The notes: generated by a model not told the origin, from the sequence alone. A stretch of DNA of 38,021 nt from JBEKDJ01 sp050014415 (GCA_050014415.1 JBEKDJ010000004.1:1-38021), one strand, 5' to 3'; shown: positions 24,329 to 33,855, counted from the first letter of the stretch. Translations and numbers: made by a program.

Positions 24329-26818
24329 ATGGATATGTTTCATCAGCCTCCCCAGGCCGAGACCAATAGCACCTTCCGCCTTCCCCTCCTCCCTATTTTT
24401 GCCGCGTACACCATCGGAATCTATTTTGGTCATTTCGATCTCCCTTTCTCTTCCGAAGGATTGATCCTTTCTCTGCTCACATCCCTGGCTTTGTGGGCTA
24501 TTCTTGTGATAACGAAAAGGACCCGATTGGGTTCTTGGGTTGCTTTTGTCCTCTTCTTCCTTTTTGGATTCATTTCGATCCATATCTACATTCATCCAGA
24601 GCACCCCGCTTCCCACATCTCACGTTTTACTGGTACCGATCGAATCACATTGCAGGGAATTCTCGATCGTCCTCCTCAGACTGCTCAGGGAAGAACCCAG
24701 CTATTCATCCAATCCGAGAACGTCATTTTGTCCAACCGTTGCATCCCCGTCGAAGGGACCCTCCTTCTCTTTCATAAGGGAGAGCATGTACCATTTCATT
24801 TAGGAGATCGCCTCCGGTTTATGTGTAAACTTTACTCCCGACATGGATTTCGCAATCCAGGCGGATTCTCCTATGAACGTCATCTCGCCTTTGAACGAGT
24901 TCATACCATTGGATTCTTGTCTGATGAGAACCTGCTAATCAAGGTCGGAGAAGGATTCAAGAATCCACTCTTCCTCCGGATAGAGGGTTGGAGGGATCAC
25001 ATTCGGGATTTTCTGGAAAAGAAAGCTGAGCCTCCATGCTCCAGTATTTTCAAGGCCCTCGTATTAGGGGAACAGGGAAATATTCCAGAGGAGGTGAAGG
25101 AATATTTTGCCCTTACAGGGACCGCTCATCTTCTGGCAATTTCTGGAGATCAATTCGGAATTGTTGCCATCCTTTCTTTCTCCTTCCTGATTTGGATTCT
25201 GAGGCGTTCAGAATCCCTTCTCCTATATATTTCCGTCAGAAAATTGGCGGCCGGGCTGACCATTCCCTGCATCGTTCTCTATGCCTTCATCGCAGGTGGA
25301 GGAACCTCTGTGATCCGGGCAGCAATCATGGTGGTCACATTTCTCCTATCCATCCTGTTTGATCGGGAGAGAAACCTGCTTCACACACTCGCTCTGGCTG
25401 CCTTTCTTATCCTCCTCTTCTCACCCCCCTCTCTTTTCGATGTTTCCTTTCAACTTTCCTTCCTCGCTGTCCTTTCGATTCTCTACATAGTGCCCCGAAT
25501 CCTCGAAGGGCTAAGAAAGGATGAGCGCTCTCTCCCTTCAGGACCCACTTGGAAGAAAAAAATCTGGCAATATAACAAAATCTCATTGCTCGTCACCGCG
25601 GTGGCGACTTTTGGAACAGCACCCTTTGTTGCGCTTCATTTCAATCGACTCTCTCCCATCGGATTGGTGTCCAATCTTTTCGTCATCCCTTGGGTGGGAT
25701 TCGTCATTGTCCCTTTAAGCCTCAGCGCCTCTATCTTCTCTTTCTTCCTTTCCTCCGTAGCCACCTTCTTGATCCACATCAATGGCTCCATTACTCTGGC
25801 CCTTCTCAGAGTCTTAGCCTTCTTCTCGTCTTTCCCTTTCGCTTCATTCTTCATCTCTACCCCGACGACTCTTGAAATAATCCTCTTTTACTTTCTCCTT
25901 TTCCTGGCCATCCACCTCAAGAAACGAAAAGTGTCCCGCCACGTGTTTGTAGGACTCTGTGTGGTTCTTGTCTTGGATTTAGCATTTTGGGATTTGAAGG
26001 GTCTGCTTCAGAAAGATCTTACCCTGACCTTTATCGATGTGGGGCAGGGAGACTCCATCCTCATTGAATTTCCAAAGGGAAAAAGAATGCTGATCGACGG
26101 AGGGGGTCTTCATGAAGATCGTTTTGACATTGGAAAGAACGTGATCGCTCCCTTTCTGTGGAAGAAAAAGATCCACAGAATTGACTATCTCGTCCTCACC
26201 CACCCTGATCCAGATCATCTCAAAGGCCTGAACTTCATCGCCTTGCACTTCTCGATCGGTCAATTTTGGGATGGCGGTCTTCGTGGGGATTCAGAAGCCT
26301 ATTTCCAACTGGCACAGACTCTGTCAAGTAAGAAGACGGACAGATTCTCTTTGAGCGAAAAGACCCCAGTACAAATGATCGATGGTGTTCAGATCACTTT
26401 TCTCAACCCTCCAGGAAACATTGCACCGAACAGAGTAGGTCGGAATATCTCTTTCTTCAACAACCACTCCCTGGTCATGAAACTTCAGTTTAGAAACATA
26501 AACGTACTCCTGGCGGGGGATATCGAAAAGGAAGTGGAAGATAGACTCACGAGAGAGGGATGCTCACTCAGGGCTGACATTCTGAAGATTCCCCATCACG
26601 GAAGCGCCTCATCGAGTACTCCGCAATTTCTGGAAAGCGTGAAGCCCACTTATGCTATTCTCAGTGTTGGGGAACGAAATATCGGCCGACTCCCCCATCC
26701 CGAGGTGTTGAAACGATATGAACGCCTGGGCACTAAGGTATTTCGAACTGACAGAAACGGGGCAATCACAGTGGTCACGGATGGAGAAAAAATTGAAGTG
26801 AGACCTTTTCATAACTAA
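24329..26818 (+). CDS. comEC: Competence protein ComEC/Rec2
   Basis: This 829-residue polytopic membrane protein has N-terminal membrane segments, a DUF4131-like region, then a Competence domain with ALVLGEQGNIPEE and GTAHLLAISGDQFGI and many membrane helices (about residues 230-560). It ends in a C-terminal metallo-beta-lactamase-like domain (DVGQGDSILIEFPKG, LTHPDPDHLKGL, ILKIPHHGSASSSTP). ComEC forms the channel for single-stranded DNA entry in natural transformation; the C-terminal domain is thought to degrade the other strand. Standard length; not broken. Other competence genes are not in the window, so transformability is not shown. Confidence 0.95.
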   Translation: MDMFHQPPQAETNSTFRLPLLPIFAAYTIGIYFGHFDLPFSSEGLILSLLTSLALWAILVITKRTRLGSWVAFVLFFLFGFISIHIYIHPEHPASHISRFTGTDRITLQGILDRPPQTAQGRTQLFIQSENVILSNRCIPVEGTLLLFHKGEHVPFHLGDRLRFMCKLYSRHGFRNPGGFSYERHLAFERVHTIGFLSDENLLIKVGEGFKNPLFLRIEGWRDHIRDFLEKKAEPPCSSIFKALVLGEQGNIPEEVKEYFALTGTAHLLAISGDQFGIVAILSFSFLIWILRRSESLLLYISVRKLAAGLTIPCIVLYAFIAGGGTSVIRAAIMVVTFLLSILFDRERNLLHTLALAAFLILLFSPPSLFDVSFQLSFLAVLSILYIVPRILEGLRKDERSLPSGPTWKKKIWQYNKISLLVTAVATFGTAPFVALHFNRLSPIGLVSNLFVIPWVGFVIVPLSLSASIFSFFLSSVATFLIHINGSITLALLRVLAFFSSFPFASFFISTPTTLEIILFYFLLFLAIHLKKRKVSRHVFVGLCVVLVLDLAFWDLKGLLQKDLTLTFIDVGQGDSILIEFPKGKRMLIDGGGLHEDRFDIGKNVIAPFLWKKKIHRIDYLVLTHPDPDHLKGLNFIALHFSIGQFWDGGLRGDSEAYFQLAQTLSSKKTDRFSLSEKTPVQMIDGVQITFLNPPGNIAPNRVGRNISFFNNHSLVMKLQFRNINVLLAGDIEKEVEDRLTREGCSLRADILKIPHHGSASSSTPQFLESVKPTYAILSVGERNIGRLPHPEVLKRYERLGTKVFRTDRNGAITVVTDGEKIEVRPFHN

Positions 26819-27206
26819 ATTCACCCCGCACCCCGTAAAGCCTCGTTATTTCCCGGCCTCGCTTCGCGAAGCGGGGCAGGCAGAACGGGGATAAGCGGGT
26901 GCATCAAAATATCCACCCTACACCTTATCGAATGTGCGGGGTCCGCTTAAAAGAAAGCTCCGCATTTTAACACGGAGTGCGGGGTTTACTTTTTTGTCTT
27001 CAAACAAACGATGGAAATCCGCGAATTAGGGACATATGACACGGACACGTTATTTTCTATGTATTTTTCCTATGTAGTTTTCCGTTGACTTTTCCATATA
27101 AATTCAATAGATTCAAAATAAAATTAAGGCTATCCACCAAAAATCTTTCACCCGTTGGATGAACATATGAAGCAAATAGAGAGCACACATTTAGTCAAAC
27201 TAATAT
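26819..27206. other. Intergenic with a 22-bp palindrome, no gene
   Basis: GCCTCGCTTCG followed directly by CGAAGCGGGGC (26856-26877) is a near-perfect palindrome flanked by CCCCGT/ACGGGG-type segments. CTCCG/CGGAG near 26960-26980 is another hairpin, followed by a T-rich stretch that could terminate comEC transcription. No gene is seen. Confidence 0.35.
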
Positions 27207-28602
27207 ATTCTAAATCATTGCTGTCCAAATTAGCTGAGAATCCGGTATCCTCCTGTTGAATTTATTGGCTTTTTGGACAAGGTTTTTGATCTTCGAAAAT
27301 CAGGTTCCTTCATAAATGCTGTCCGAATTAGGCTAGATTGAATTTCAATTGTTCCGGTTCATAGGGGACAGGTAAGACCTCAAACGGGTGATTTAACCAG
27401 GCCCAGAGGTCCCGATGAGTAAAGAGATTCATCCGTAAAAGGGCAACCAGATTCGAAAGGGACCAGTTGAATTTAGACCGAAGCTGCAGGAACTTAAGGA
27501 TCAACATAGCAATCAATGCTGTCCAAATCTGAATCTTCACGGCATTGGGACTGGTTCCCACAAAGGTCTTGATTTTGAGATTCTGCTTCAAGTGTTTAAA
27601 AAAGATTTCAATCTCCCAACGATCTTTGTAGATGGCAGCAATCGTGGTGGCCGCCAAGTCGAAGTAATTGGTCACAAAGACCAGGATCTGTCCTGTTTCT
27701 GGATCCACAACTTCGATCCGTCGCAAGGGATAAGGGCACTTCTCGATGGCCTTAGGCCCTCTGAGTTCGATCAACTCATCTTTGAGCACATAACGGTGCT
27801 GAGGAACTTGTCTGTCTCCGACTACCTCGTACAAAGCATTGTCTTTCATGCGGGTGACAAAATAAACTTTTTGGGAACACCATCGGCCCCAAAGAGTATA
27901 ATCGGTATAGCCCCGGTCATCGGCAACGATGGTTCCGGGGGAAAAGTGCAACTCTCTGGCGATCTTCACATCCGCCACCTTCCCCTCGCTGAGGACGGCA
28001 AACTCAGGCAGGTATCCATCGTGATCTAGGAGCAGATGCAATTTGATCGCCCCCTTGGTCCTTCGGAAATGGGCCCAGTTAAACATGCTCAGACACAGGT
28101 CGATGGTGGTCGAATCAAGGCTGACCAGTTTGTTCTTGAATCGGAACTTCTTTCTCCCTCCTCCCTGAATGCGACAGCGTTCCAGGAGTTGAAGGAAGAT
28201 CTTTTGATAGAGTTGCCAGGAACGATGCTCGTTAGCATAGGCCAGGGTGGAGCGACAGGGAGCGGTGATACCCAGATGTTTGAGCTTCCCCTCACAGCTT
28301 CTCAGACCCCCGCTAATCTCCCGAAGGGAATGAGCTCGACCCAGTTGGCAGAAGAGCATGGCCACAAACTGTCCCCAACAAGTAAAACCTCGGGCATGGC
28401 GTTCGGCTTTTGTTTCTCTCACTGCTTGCTGGAACTCGATTCGAGAAAACAGTTGTAGGAGTTGACTAAATATGCTACAAAATCGATTCATAGGTGGCCC
28501 TCCTTTAGTTGTGAGATTGTTCTGGCTGAATCAATCTATCACATAACCAAAGGAAGGGCCTATTTTTTTAAAAAGTTAATTTGGACAAGACTGATTCTAA
28601 AT
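27207..28602. mobile_element. IS4-type insertion sequence with 9-bp target duplication
   Basis: The element spans 27216-28593 (1378 bp). The 9-mer ATTCTAAAT occurs directly at both outer ends (27207-27215 and 28594-28602), a target-site duplication. The terminal inverted repeats are imperfect: CATTGCTGTCCAAATTAGCT at the left and CAGTCTTGTCCAAATTAACT at the right on the opposite strand, 15-16 of 20 matching. A second left-end-like motif TGCTGTCCGAATTAG lies inside at 27317-27331, overlapping the transposase stop. One transposase gene fills most of the element. Confidence 0.85.
27328..28491 (-). CDS. IS4-family transposase (DDE)
   Basis: This 387-residue protein has an N-terminal DUF4372-like region and a DDE transposase core: VSLDSTTIDLCLSMFNWAHF (first Asp), TIVADDRGYTDYTLW (second Asp) and IYKDRWEIEIFFKHLKQNL (YREK-like signature with the catalytic Glu). 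This is the IS4 family pattern and the gene looks intact. It is carried inside an element with a target duplication, so it probably moved recently. The stop lies in the inner end-like motif. Confidence 0.9.
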   Translation of the reverse strand: MNRFCSIFSQLLQLFSRIEFQQAVRETKAERHARGFTCWGQFVAMLFCQLGRAHSLREISGGLRSCEGKLKHLGITAPCRSTLAYANEHRSWQLYQKIFLQLLERCRIQGGGRKKFRFKNKLVSLDSTTIDLCLSMFNWAHFRRTKGAIKLHLLLDHDGYLPEFAVLSEGKVADVKIARELHFSPGTIVADDRGYTDYTLWGRWCSQKVYFVTRMKDNALYEVVGDRQVPQHRYVLKDELIELRGPKAIEKCPYPLRRIEVVDPETGQILVFVTNYFDLAATTIAAIYKDRWEIEIFFKHLKQNLKIKTFVGTSPNAVKIQIWTALIAMLILKFLQLRSKFNWSLSNLVALLRMNLFTHRDLWAWLNHPFEVLPVPYEPEQLKFNLA

Positions 28603-28735
28603 ATTACCCGTCTATAGTAAAATTTTGAAAAACAATATCTGAGGGTCGGTGAAAACAATTAAAAGGACAAATAACGAGATATGAAAATATGCTACCAAAT
28701 AGTCTTTCCGTACGGGAGCTTTGGGAGGATCCATC

Positions 28736-30472
28736 ATGTTAACTCATTTAAGTGTACGCAACTTCAAGCGTTTCGACAAGATCCAAATTGAACTAGGGAG
28801 CCCAGTTGTGTTAATAGGCCCGAACAACTCTGGGAAGACTACAGCACTACAAGCCCTAGCATTGTGGGAAATCGGATTGCGACGTTGGAATGAAAAACGC
28901 AGCGGGAAACAGGCTCCGGAGAAACGTCCTGGCGTAACCATAAGCCGTCGTGATTTAATCGCCATACCGGTCCCCAATGCCAATCTTCTTTGGCGTGATC
29001 TACATGTGCGAGATGTACAACGGGTAAATGGCAGCCCACGAACCAAGAATATTCGCATTGAAATTGTTGTTGAAGGCGTTACCGAAGATCAGGCTTGGCA
29101 ATGCGGACTGGAATTTGACTATGCCAATGAAGAATCACTCTACTGCCGTCCATTGGGGAAATCAAACGAAAAAAGTGATAAAAGGATGCCCGTACCGGAG
29201 CAAGCGGGAAAACAGCGCTTTGCTTTTTTACCCCCCATGTCTGGCTTGGCAGCAATTGAACCTAAATGGGAATTAGGACGGATCAATGTTCTGATTGGGG
29301 AAGGGCAAACAGCCCAAGTGCTACGTAACTTATGTTATCAGATCTCGCAGGAATCACCAGATCGCTGGCGAGAGGTATGCGATTATATCTCCGCTCTATT
29401 TGGTGTTGAGTTGGATGAACCCAAGTACATTAGCGAGCGGGGCGAAATAATCATGACTTACCAAGAGCCAACCAACATTAAGCTGGATCTTTCAGCCTCC
29501 GGACGGGGCTTACAGCAAATTCTATTACTATTAGCTTATCTCTATGCTAACCCCGGATCTGTCTTGTTGCTGGATGAACCGGATGCCCATTTGGAGATCC
29601 TGCGACAACGACAAATCTATCAATTGCTGACCCAGGTAGCTTCCAAGATGGGGAGCCAGATAATCGCCGCCAGCCATTCGGAAGTGCTTTTGAACGAAGC
29701 AGCCGGACGTGATGTAGTGATTGCTTTTATCGGCAAGCCACATCGTATAGATGACCGTGGCAGCCAAGTACTTAAGGCATTAGCAGAGGTCGGATTTGAT
29801 CAATATTACCAGGCAGAGCAGACTGGTTGGGCACTCTATCTGGAAGGTTCTACAGATTTAGCTATTTTGAGGGCTTTCGCTCGTAGATTAAAACACCAAG
29901 CCGCCCCATATCTGGAACGGCCTTTTGTACACTATGTAGCTAACCAACCTCAAAAAGCGCGTGATCATTTTTTTGCACTTCGTGAGGCAAAAAAAGATTT
30001 GGAAGGTCTGGCCATCTATGATCATCTGGATCGAGAACTACAACGACCACCAGGTTTACAAGAGATCATGTGGAACCGACACGAAATCGAGAACTATCTT
30101 TGTTTTCCTGAGGTCTTGTTGGCTTACGCTGATGCTTCAGCTGGAGGAGACCAAGACGGTCCTCTTTTTGCAGCTGCTAAAGCAGACAAGCGTCGATCTA
30201 TTATGCAGGAGTGTATTGCCGACTTAGTGCCTCCAGTAGCTCTTCGCAACCGTAATGACCGCTGGTGGAGCGAAGTTAAGGCCAGCAATGATTTCTTGGA
30301 ACGTCTGTTTGGAGCCTTTTTTGCCAAACTAAACTTGCCCAATCTCATGCGTAAGAGCGATTATTATGTGCTAGCTGAACTGGTGTCCGAAGATCTGATT
30401 GACCAGGAAGTGGTGGAGAAATTGGATTCCATTGTACAAATTGCTCAACGCGCCCATCCTCTGGAATCTTAA
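28736..30472 (+). CDS. ATPase-TOPRIM (OLD/PARIS-like) protein, candidate anti-phage effector
   Basis: From ATG 28736 (GGGAGG seven bases upstream) this encodes 578 residues. The N-terminal ABC/SMC-like ATPase has Walker A GPNNSGKTT (28-36), a signature LSASGRGLQQ (about 252), Walker B LLLDEPDAHLE (about 276) and a switch His in AASHSE. A C-terminal TOPRIM-like domain follows: LEGSTDLAIL (Glu about 370), IYDHLDRE (about 427) and HEIENYL (about 450). This fused plan resembles OLD nucleases and fused PARIS-type proteins (DUF4435). It stands between an IS4 element and a broken transposase. Defence is inferred; no helicase or partner gene is next to it. Confidence 0.7.
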   Translation: MLTHLSVRNFKRFDKIQIELGSPVVLIGPNNSGKTTALQALALWEIGLRRWNEKRSGKQAPEKRPGVTISRRDLIAIPVPNANLLWRDLHVRDVQRVNGSPRTKNIRIEIVVEGVTEDQAWQCGLEFDYANEESLYCRPLGKSNEKSDKRMPVPEQAGKQRFAFLPPMSGLAAIEPKWELGRINVLIGEGQTAQVLRNLCYQISQESPDRWREVCDYISALFGVELDEPKYISERGEIIMTYQEPTNIKLDLSASGRGLQQILLLLAYLYANPGSVLLLDEPDAHLEILRQRQIYQLLTQVASKMGSQIIAASHSEVLLNEAAGRDVVIAFIGKPHRIDDRGSQVLKALAEVGFDQYYQAEQTGWALYLEGSTDLAILRAFARRLKHQAAPYLERPFVHYVANQPQKARDHFFALREAKKDLEGLAIYDHLDRELQRPPGLQEIMWNRHEIENYLCFPEVLLAYADASAGGDQDGPLFAAAKADKRRSIMQECIADLVPPVALRNRNDRWWSEVKASNDFLERLFGAFFAKLNLPNLMRKSDYYVLAELVSEDLIDQEVVEKLDSIVQIAQRAHPLES

Positions 30473-30639
30473 AATTGTACTTTTAGTGTTGCCATAGAAA
30501 CAAGATGTTTTCCACATATTCAAATGCACGAAGAAATTTTCATTAGTATGAAGATTAAATAAGGGAAAACCACATGTCTAATACATTAGGCCCAAGCCCA
30601 CAGAAGGTTTAAAATACGTTACTAAAGTCTTGCACTTTT

Positions 30640-31060
30640 CTAGGCTAATAAGTTTTCGAGGTAAATATAGAGAAAGCCTTGCTTAAATTCAACTTTCATT
30701 CTATTCAGTGCAACCGCAATATGTTTTAGCAAAATGTGCCTTCGTACCTGAAAGGCTAAAAGCCGGATAGATACATCTAGGGGAACCGTTTTATCTCTTA
30801 ACCATTGGAGGATCTTCAGCAGGATTAAGATCCCATAGCTCAAAAGGACTAATGCCACATGACGCTGGATGGCTTGAGGATTTCGAACTTGATAATGTCC
30901 AAAGCCTAATCGTTGTTTCAGATCTTTGATCATCTGTTCAATCTTCCAGCGTTTGGCGTAATATTTAACGATATCCAAGGCAGAGAGGTGGAGATTCGTG
31001 GAAACAAGATAGGAGGCCTTCTTTCGTTTTTCTTTCACGACCACTACCGCTACCTTGCCC
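30640..31060 (-). pseudogene. C-terminal fragment of a DDE transposase
   Basis: The frame reads YLVSTNLHLSALDIVKYY, AKRWKIEQMIKDLKQRLGFG and HYQVRNPQAIQRHVALVLLS, the C-terminal catalytic part (Glu of the YREK-like signature) of an IS4/IS701-like transposase. The first two acidic residues and the N-terminus are absent. The frame continues rightward past about 31060 only by reading antisense through an EamA-transporter fragment, so the element broke there. Family is uncertain. Confidence 0.7.
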
Positions 31061-31069
31061 ATGTTTCCA

Positions 31070-31342
31070 ATCATGTTGATAAAATCAGGGGGAAATAGAA
31101 ACCAAATCCCAAAGAGTCTGAGATCCTTGATTCCAATCGGCTTATGTAGTGCCATGACATCGATATTCCAGATGACAGCAATAAATCTGACCCTCGTATC
31201 GTACGTTATCTCGATAAAAAGGACGAGTGTCATCATGAGTGTATTGTTTGGCTATTTCATATTTAAGGAAAAAGGGTTGAAAGAGAGACTAACTGGGACC
31301 TCAATAATGGTTATCGGTGTCTTATCCATAGCATTATCATGA
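31070..31342 (+). pseudogene. C-terminal fragment of an EamA/DMT transporter
   Basis: The translation reads LIPIGLCSAMTSIFQMTAIN, LTLVSYVISIKRTSVIMSVL and FGYFIFKEKGLKERLTGTSI, the last three or so helices of a drug/metabolite (EamA) transporter. The first seven or so helices are missing: to the left lies a transposase fragment on the other strand. The start is therefore an accident of the junction near 31040-31070. No ribosome site is seen. Confidence 0.75.
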
Positions 31343-31445
31343 TCTATTTGGGGATAGTACCTGCCACTGGGAGCTCCAAGAAATACTGCACACTCTCTTG
31401 ATTGCAGGGATTTCTGGACTTTCTTGAAAACCTCGAGATCGTTTT

Positions 31446-31474
31446 TTGACAATTTGTTTGAAGAACGATATGTT
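31446..31474 (+). promoter_or_regulatory. Sigma-70 promoter of the adenosine-specific kinase gene
   Basis: TTGACA (31446-31451) and TATGTT (31469-31474) are 17 bases apart, about 70 bases before the gene at 31544. Confidence 0.6.
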
Positions 31475-31543
31475 TGAATAAAAGAGGGTTCAAGGATTTA
31501 GGGGTTCTAGTCCTTAAGGACAATGATCAAAAGGAGGTAAGAT

Positions 31544-32026
31544 ATGGATCTGAAGATTGAGCGCATGGAGATTCCCGAAGGCTGCAATGTCATTCTTGGC
31601 CAAACCCATTTTATCAAGACCGTTGAGGACCTTTACGAGATTATCGTCGGAGCTGTCCCCAGCGCTAAGTTCGGAATTGGATTCTGCGAAGCCTCGGGTC
31701 ACTGTCTTGTCCGTGGGGAGGGGAATGATGAGGCATTGAAAGAAGTCGCCATGAGGAACGCCTTCAAGATGGCAGCGGGACATACCTTTGTTATCCTCCT
31801 GAAGGATGCCTTCCCCATCAACGTCCTTAATGCTGTAAAGATGTGTCAGGAGGTCTGTAACGTTTTCTGTGCCACAGCCAATCCACTGGAAGTAATCTTA
31901 GCCCAGTCCGAACAGGGCAGAGGAGTCTTAGGTGTCATTGACGGCTCCTCCTCAAAGGGAATAGAAAAAGAGGACGGAATTGCCTGGAGGAAGGACCTGT
32001 TGAGGAAATTTAAGTATAAGCTGTAA
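31544..32026 (+). CDS. Adenosine-specific kinase (DUF355)
   Basis: This 160-residue protein matches the adenosine-specific kinase family (PF04008): CNVILGQTHFIKTVEDLYE, IGFCEASGHCLVRGEGNDE, AMRNAFKMAAGHTFVILLKD, and FPINVLNAVKMCQEVCNVFC. Members are reported to bind or phosphorylate adenosine; biochemistry is limited and mostly archaeal. Length is normal (about 160). AAAGGAGG precedes the ATG. It stands alone downstream of a promoter, with a repeat-filled gap after it. Confidence 0.85.
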   Translation: MDLKIERMEIPEGCNVILGQTHFIKTVEDLYEIIVGAVPSAKFGIGFCEASGHCLVRGEGNDEALKEVAMRNAFKMAAGHTFVILLKDAFPINVLNAVKMCQEVCNVFCATANPLEVILAQSEQGRGVLGVIDGSSSKGIEKEDGIAWRKDLLRKFKYKL

Positions 32027-32126
32027 ACCCAACAATAACCAAGGTCCGAACAGCAATAACCAAATAAGTAACGTTTCCTCCTCCCCTGTCAAGAGACTGC
32101 GTCGCAATTAGGGGAATGCCGTTTTT

Positions 32127-32266
32127 GTCATTCTGAACCCTTCGCCTCTGTCACCCTGAGTGAAACGAAGGGTCTCAGTCTTTGGCTCAGGGTTAACTCC
32201 GTGAAGAATCTCAGGGAATCAATAGATTACAAAAGATAGATTCTTCGGCTACTGCCTCAGAATGAC
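32127..32266. repeat. GTCATTCTGA-ended MITE-like repeat
   Basis: GTCATTCTGA (32127-32136) and TCAGAATGAC (32257-32266) are perfect 10-bp inverted ends. Between them are GAAGGGTCTCAG and GAAGAATCTCAG units and the CTTCGGCTACTGCCTCAGAATGAC-type end. This is a known kind of dispersed intergenic repeat in diverse bacteria. No transposase is inside. Confidence 0.7.
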
Positions 32267-32633
32267 ATTTCAACACAGTGTCCAAAAGGGAGGGAGATAT
32301 GCGATGGATTTCACTGGTCATGAAATCCTCATGCTCTACCCTTTGAGCATTGCCTGAAAAAACATGAAGCTGTCCCTCTCGAATGTCCTTAACTTGTTGA
32401 ATTTTCATGGTTCATGGGCGATGAACCTTTCAGGAAAGATCACGAAGAAATATCTTTTAACATAACCCCAAAAGATCTCGGTCTAACAGGCGGGTTGGGG
32501 GAGAAAAAACTCATTTTCTAAATTAAATTCAAGGTGTTACGTCTTCTACCAACATCAAGTTAGGTCAGGGGCCCACATGAGTGTTTTATAACTTACTGGA
32601 ATTATTAATTTTTTACTTGTGAAAAAAAATGTT

Positions 32634-32662
32634 TTGACCTCCAAGAGTAATGATATTATATT
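32634..32662 (+). promoter_or_regulatory. Probable sigma-70 promoter of the metallopeptidase gene
   Basis: TTGACC (32634-32639) and TATATT (32657-32662) lie 17 bases apart; a TATAAT overlaps at 32663-32668. The leader to the gene is about 130 bases. Confidence 0.5.
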
Positions 32663-32802
32663 TATAATAGACTTAAAGTTGGGTAGAAGATTGCTACAGT
32701 GAATTTCAATATTTTTTATACTAAAAAGCATTTCCCACCCTCAAAAGGCCCGAAACAAAGTTAGTACAACACCAGGATGGAATTTCTCGGAGGCTAATGG
32801 AC

Positions 32803-33798
32803 ATGGACGAGATCAGTTATCAGAGATTTCTGACAGCAAGGATCTGTGATTTGGAGCTGGATGTCAATGAGAGCATGAGCCCGTTCTTCAAAAGACTGAA
32901 GAAGGAATTGAAAGAAAAACGAATCATCATGTGGCCCGACTTCTATTTTGGGAACGAGTGGGGATGTGTGAATAAGAAGATTTCAATTAGCATTCCTTTC
33001 TATCTAGCCACTCCTGAGCTAAAAGCCCTTGAGGGAGATGAAACAACGAATGAAAAGATGATGAAGATCCTGCGCCATGAAACCGGCCATGCCATCAATT
33101 ATGCACATAAGTTATGGCAGCAAAAAGGTTGGAAAGATACCTTTGGAGATTTCAATAAGAAATATCGGGATGGCTACCTTTATCGGGTAAATCCCTGGTC
33201 AAAGAGCTACGTCCGACATCTCCACTACTTGGGTGATCCTCACTATGCTCAGAAGCATCCCGATGAGGATTGGGCAGAGACTTTCGCGATCTGGCTCGAT
33301 CCTAGGTCCCACTGGGAAGTAAAATATCGAAACTGGCCGAATGCCTTAGAAAAACTCTACCGTGTCGATCTTCTCATGGAGGGAATCGCTGGAGAAGAAC
33401 CATCGAATGCAAGAAAAAAACACGATGGGGTTTATTCCACAATTGAAGAAACCGTGACGGAGTGGTGGGGGTTAGATGGGGAGATTCTAGATCAAGAACT
33501 TCAGGAGTATCTCACCGACATGAATGAGCTTTTCACCAAACCAGAGAATGGGTGGAGGAATCTCCTCCCTGCGTGGAAGTTGATTCGGAAGTATGCACGA
33601 TCTCTCACGGAGCAGGTCAGTCTCTGGATTTTAGGGTCAAATAAACATTCGGTTCGAAAAAGCCTTCGCCAGTGGGAAGCGATCTGCCGAAACGAATCGT
33701 TGGGTTACTTCCCCGAAGATGAAGAAAAGAAACTCATTGAACTGACCACTCTCCTCACCTACTATGTGGTAGATGGAGTCCACCATCTCCGTAACTGA
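32803..33798 (+). CDS. Putative zinc-binding metallopeptidase
   Basis: From ATG 32803 this encodes 331 residues; an ATG six bases earlier exists, but GGAGG is nine bases from this one. The zinc site is RHETGHAINYAHKL (HExxH, around residue 87-100), with a third ligand region DEDWAETFAIWLDPR about 60 residues later. This fits the putative zinc-binding metallopeptidase family, which is poorly characterised. No signal peptide is evident. It converges on the LOG-family gene, separated by 57 bases. Substrate is unknown. Confidence 0.75.
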   Translation: MDEISYQRFLTARICDLELDVNESMSPFFKRLKKELKEKRIIMWPDFYFGNEWGCVNKKISISIPFYLATPELKALEGDETTNEKMMKILRHETGHAINYAHKLWQQKGWKDTFGDFNKKYRDGYLYRVNPWSKSYVRHLHYLGDPHYAQKHPDEDWAETFAIWLDPRSHWEVKYRNWPNALEKLYRVDLLMEGIAGEEPSNARKKHDGVYSTIEETVTEWWGLDGEILDQELQEYLTDMNELFTKPENGWRNLLPAWKLIRKYARSLTEQVSLWILGSNKHSVRKSLRQWEAICRNESLGYFPEDEEKKLIELTTLLTYYVVDGVHHLRN

Positions 33799-33855
33799 TT
33801 TTCCTCTATCTCAAGTTGCAATTTGTAGATTAAGAATTCGAAATCTGAAACGCAT

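Larger units (their letters stand above)
32027..32796. other. 770-base intergenic region with a repeat and a promoter
   Basis: No gene is supported. It holds a GTCATTCTGA-type repeat (32127-32266, own entry), a GGTTCAT/ATGAACC inverted repeat (32409-32427), and an AT-rich part with a promoter (32634-32662, own entry). A 65-codon minus-strand frame (32408-32211) ends inside the repeat; its first 45 or so residues have no recognisable family. Confidence 0.5.

Noticed and set aside
26856..26877. 22-bp palindrome as a terminator of comEC
   Set aside because: No T-run follows and it has no loop; more likely a dispersed repeat.
32211..32408. 65-codon minus-strand frame
   Set aside because: The last third is the translation of a dispersed repeat and the rest has no family or good ribosome site.
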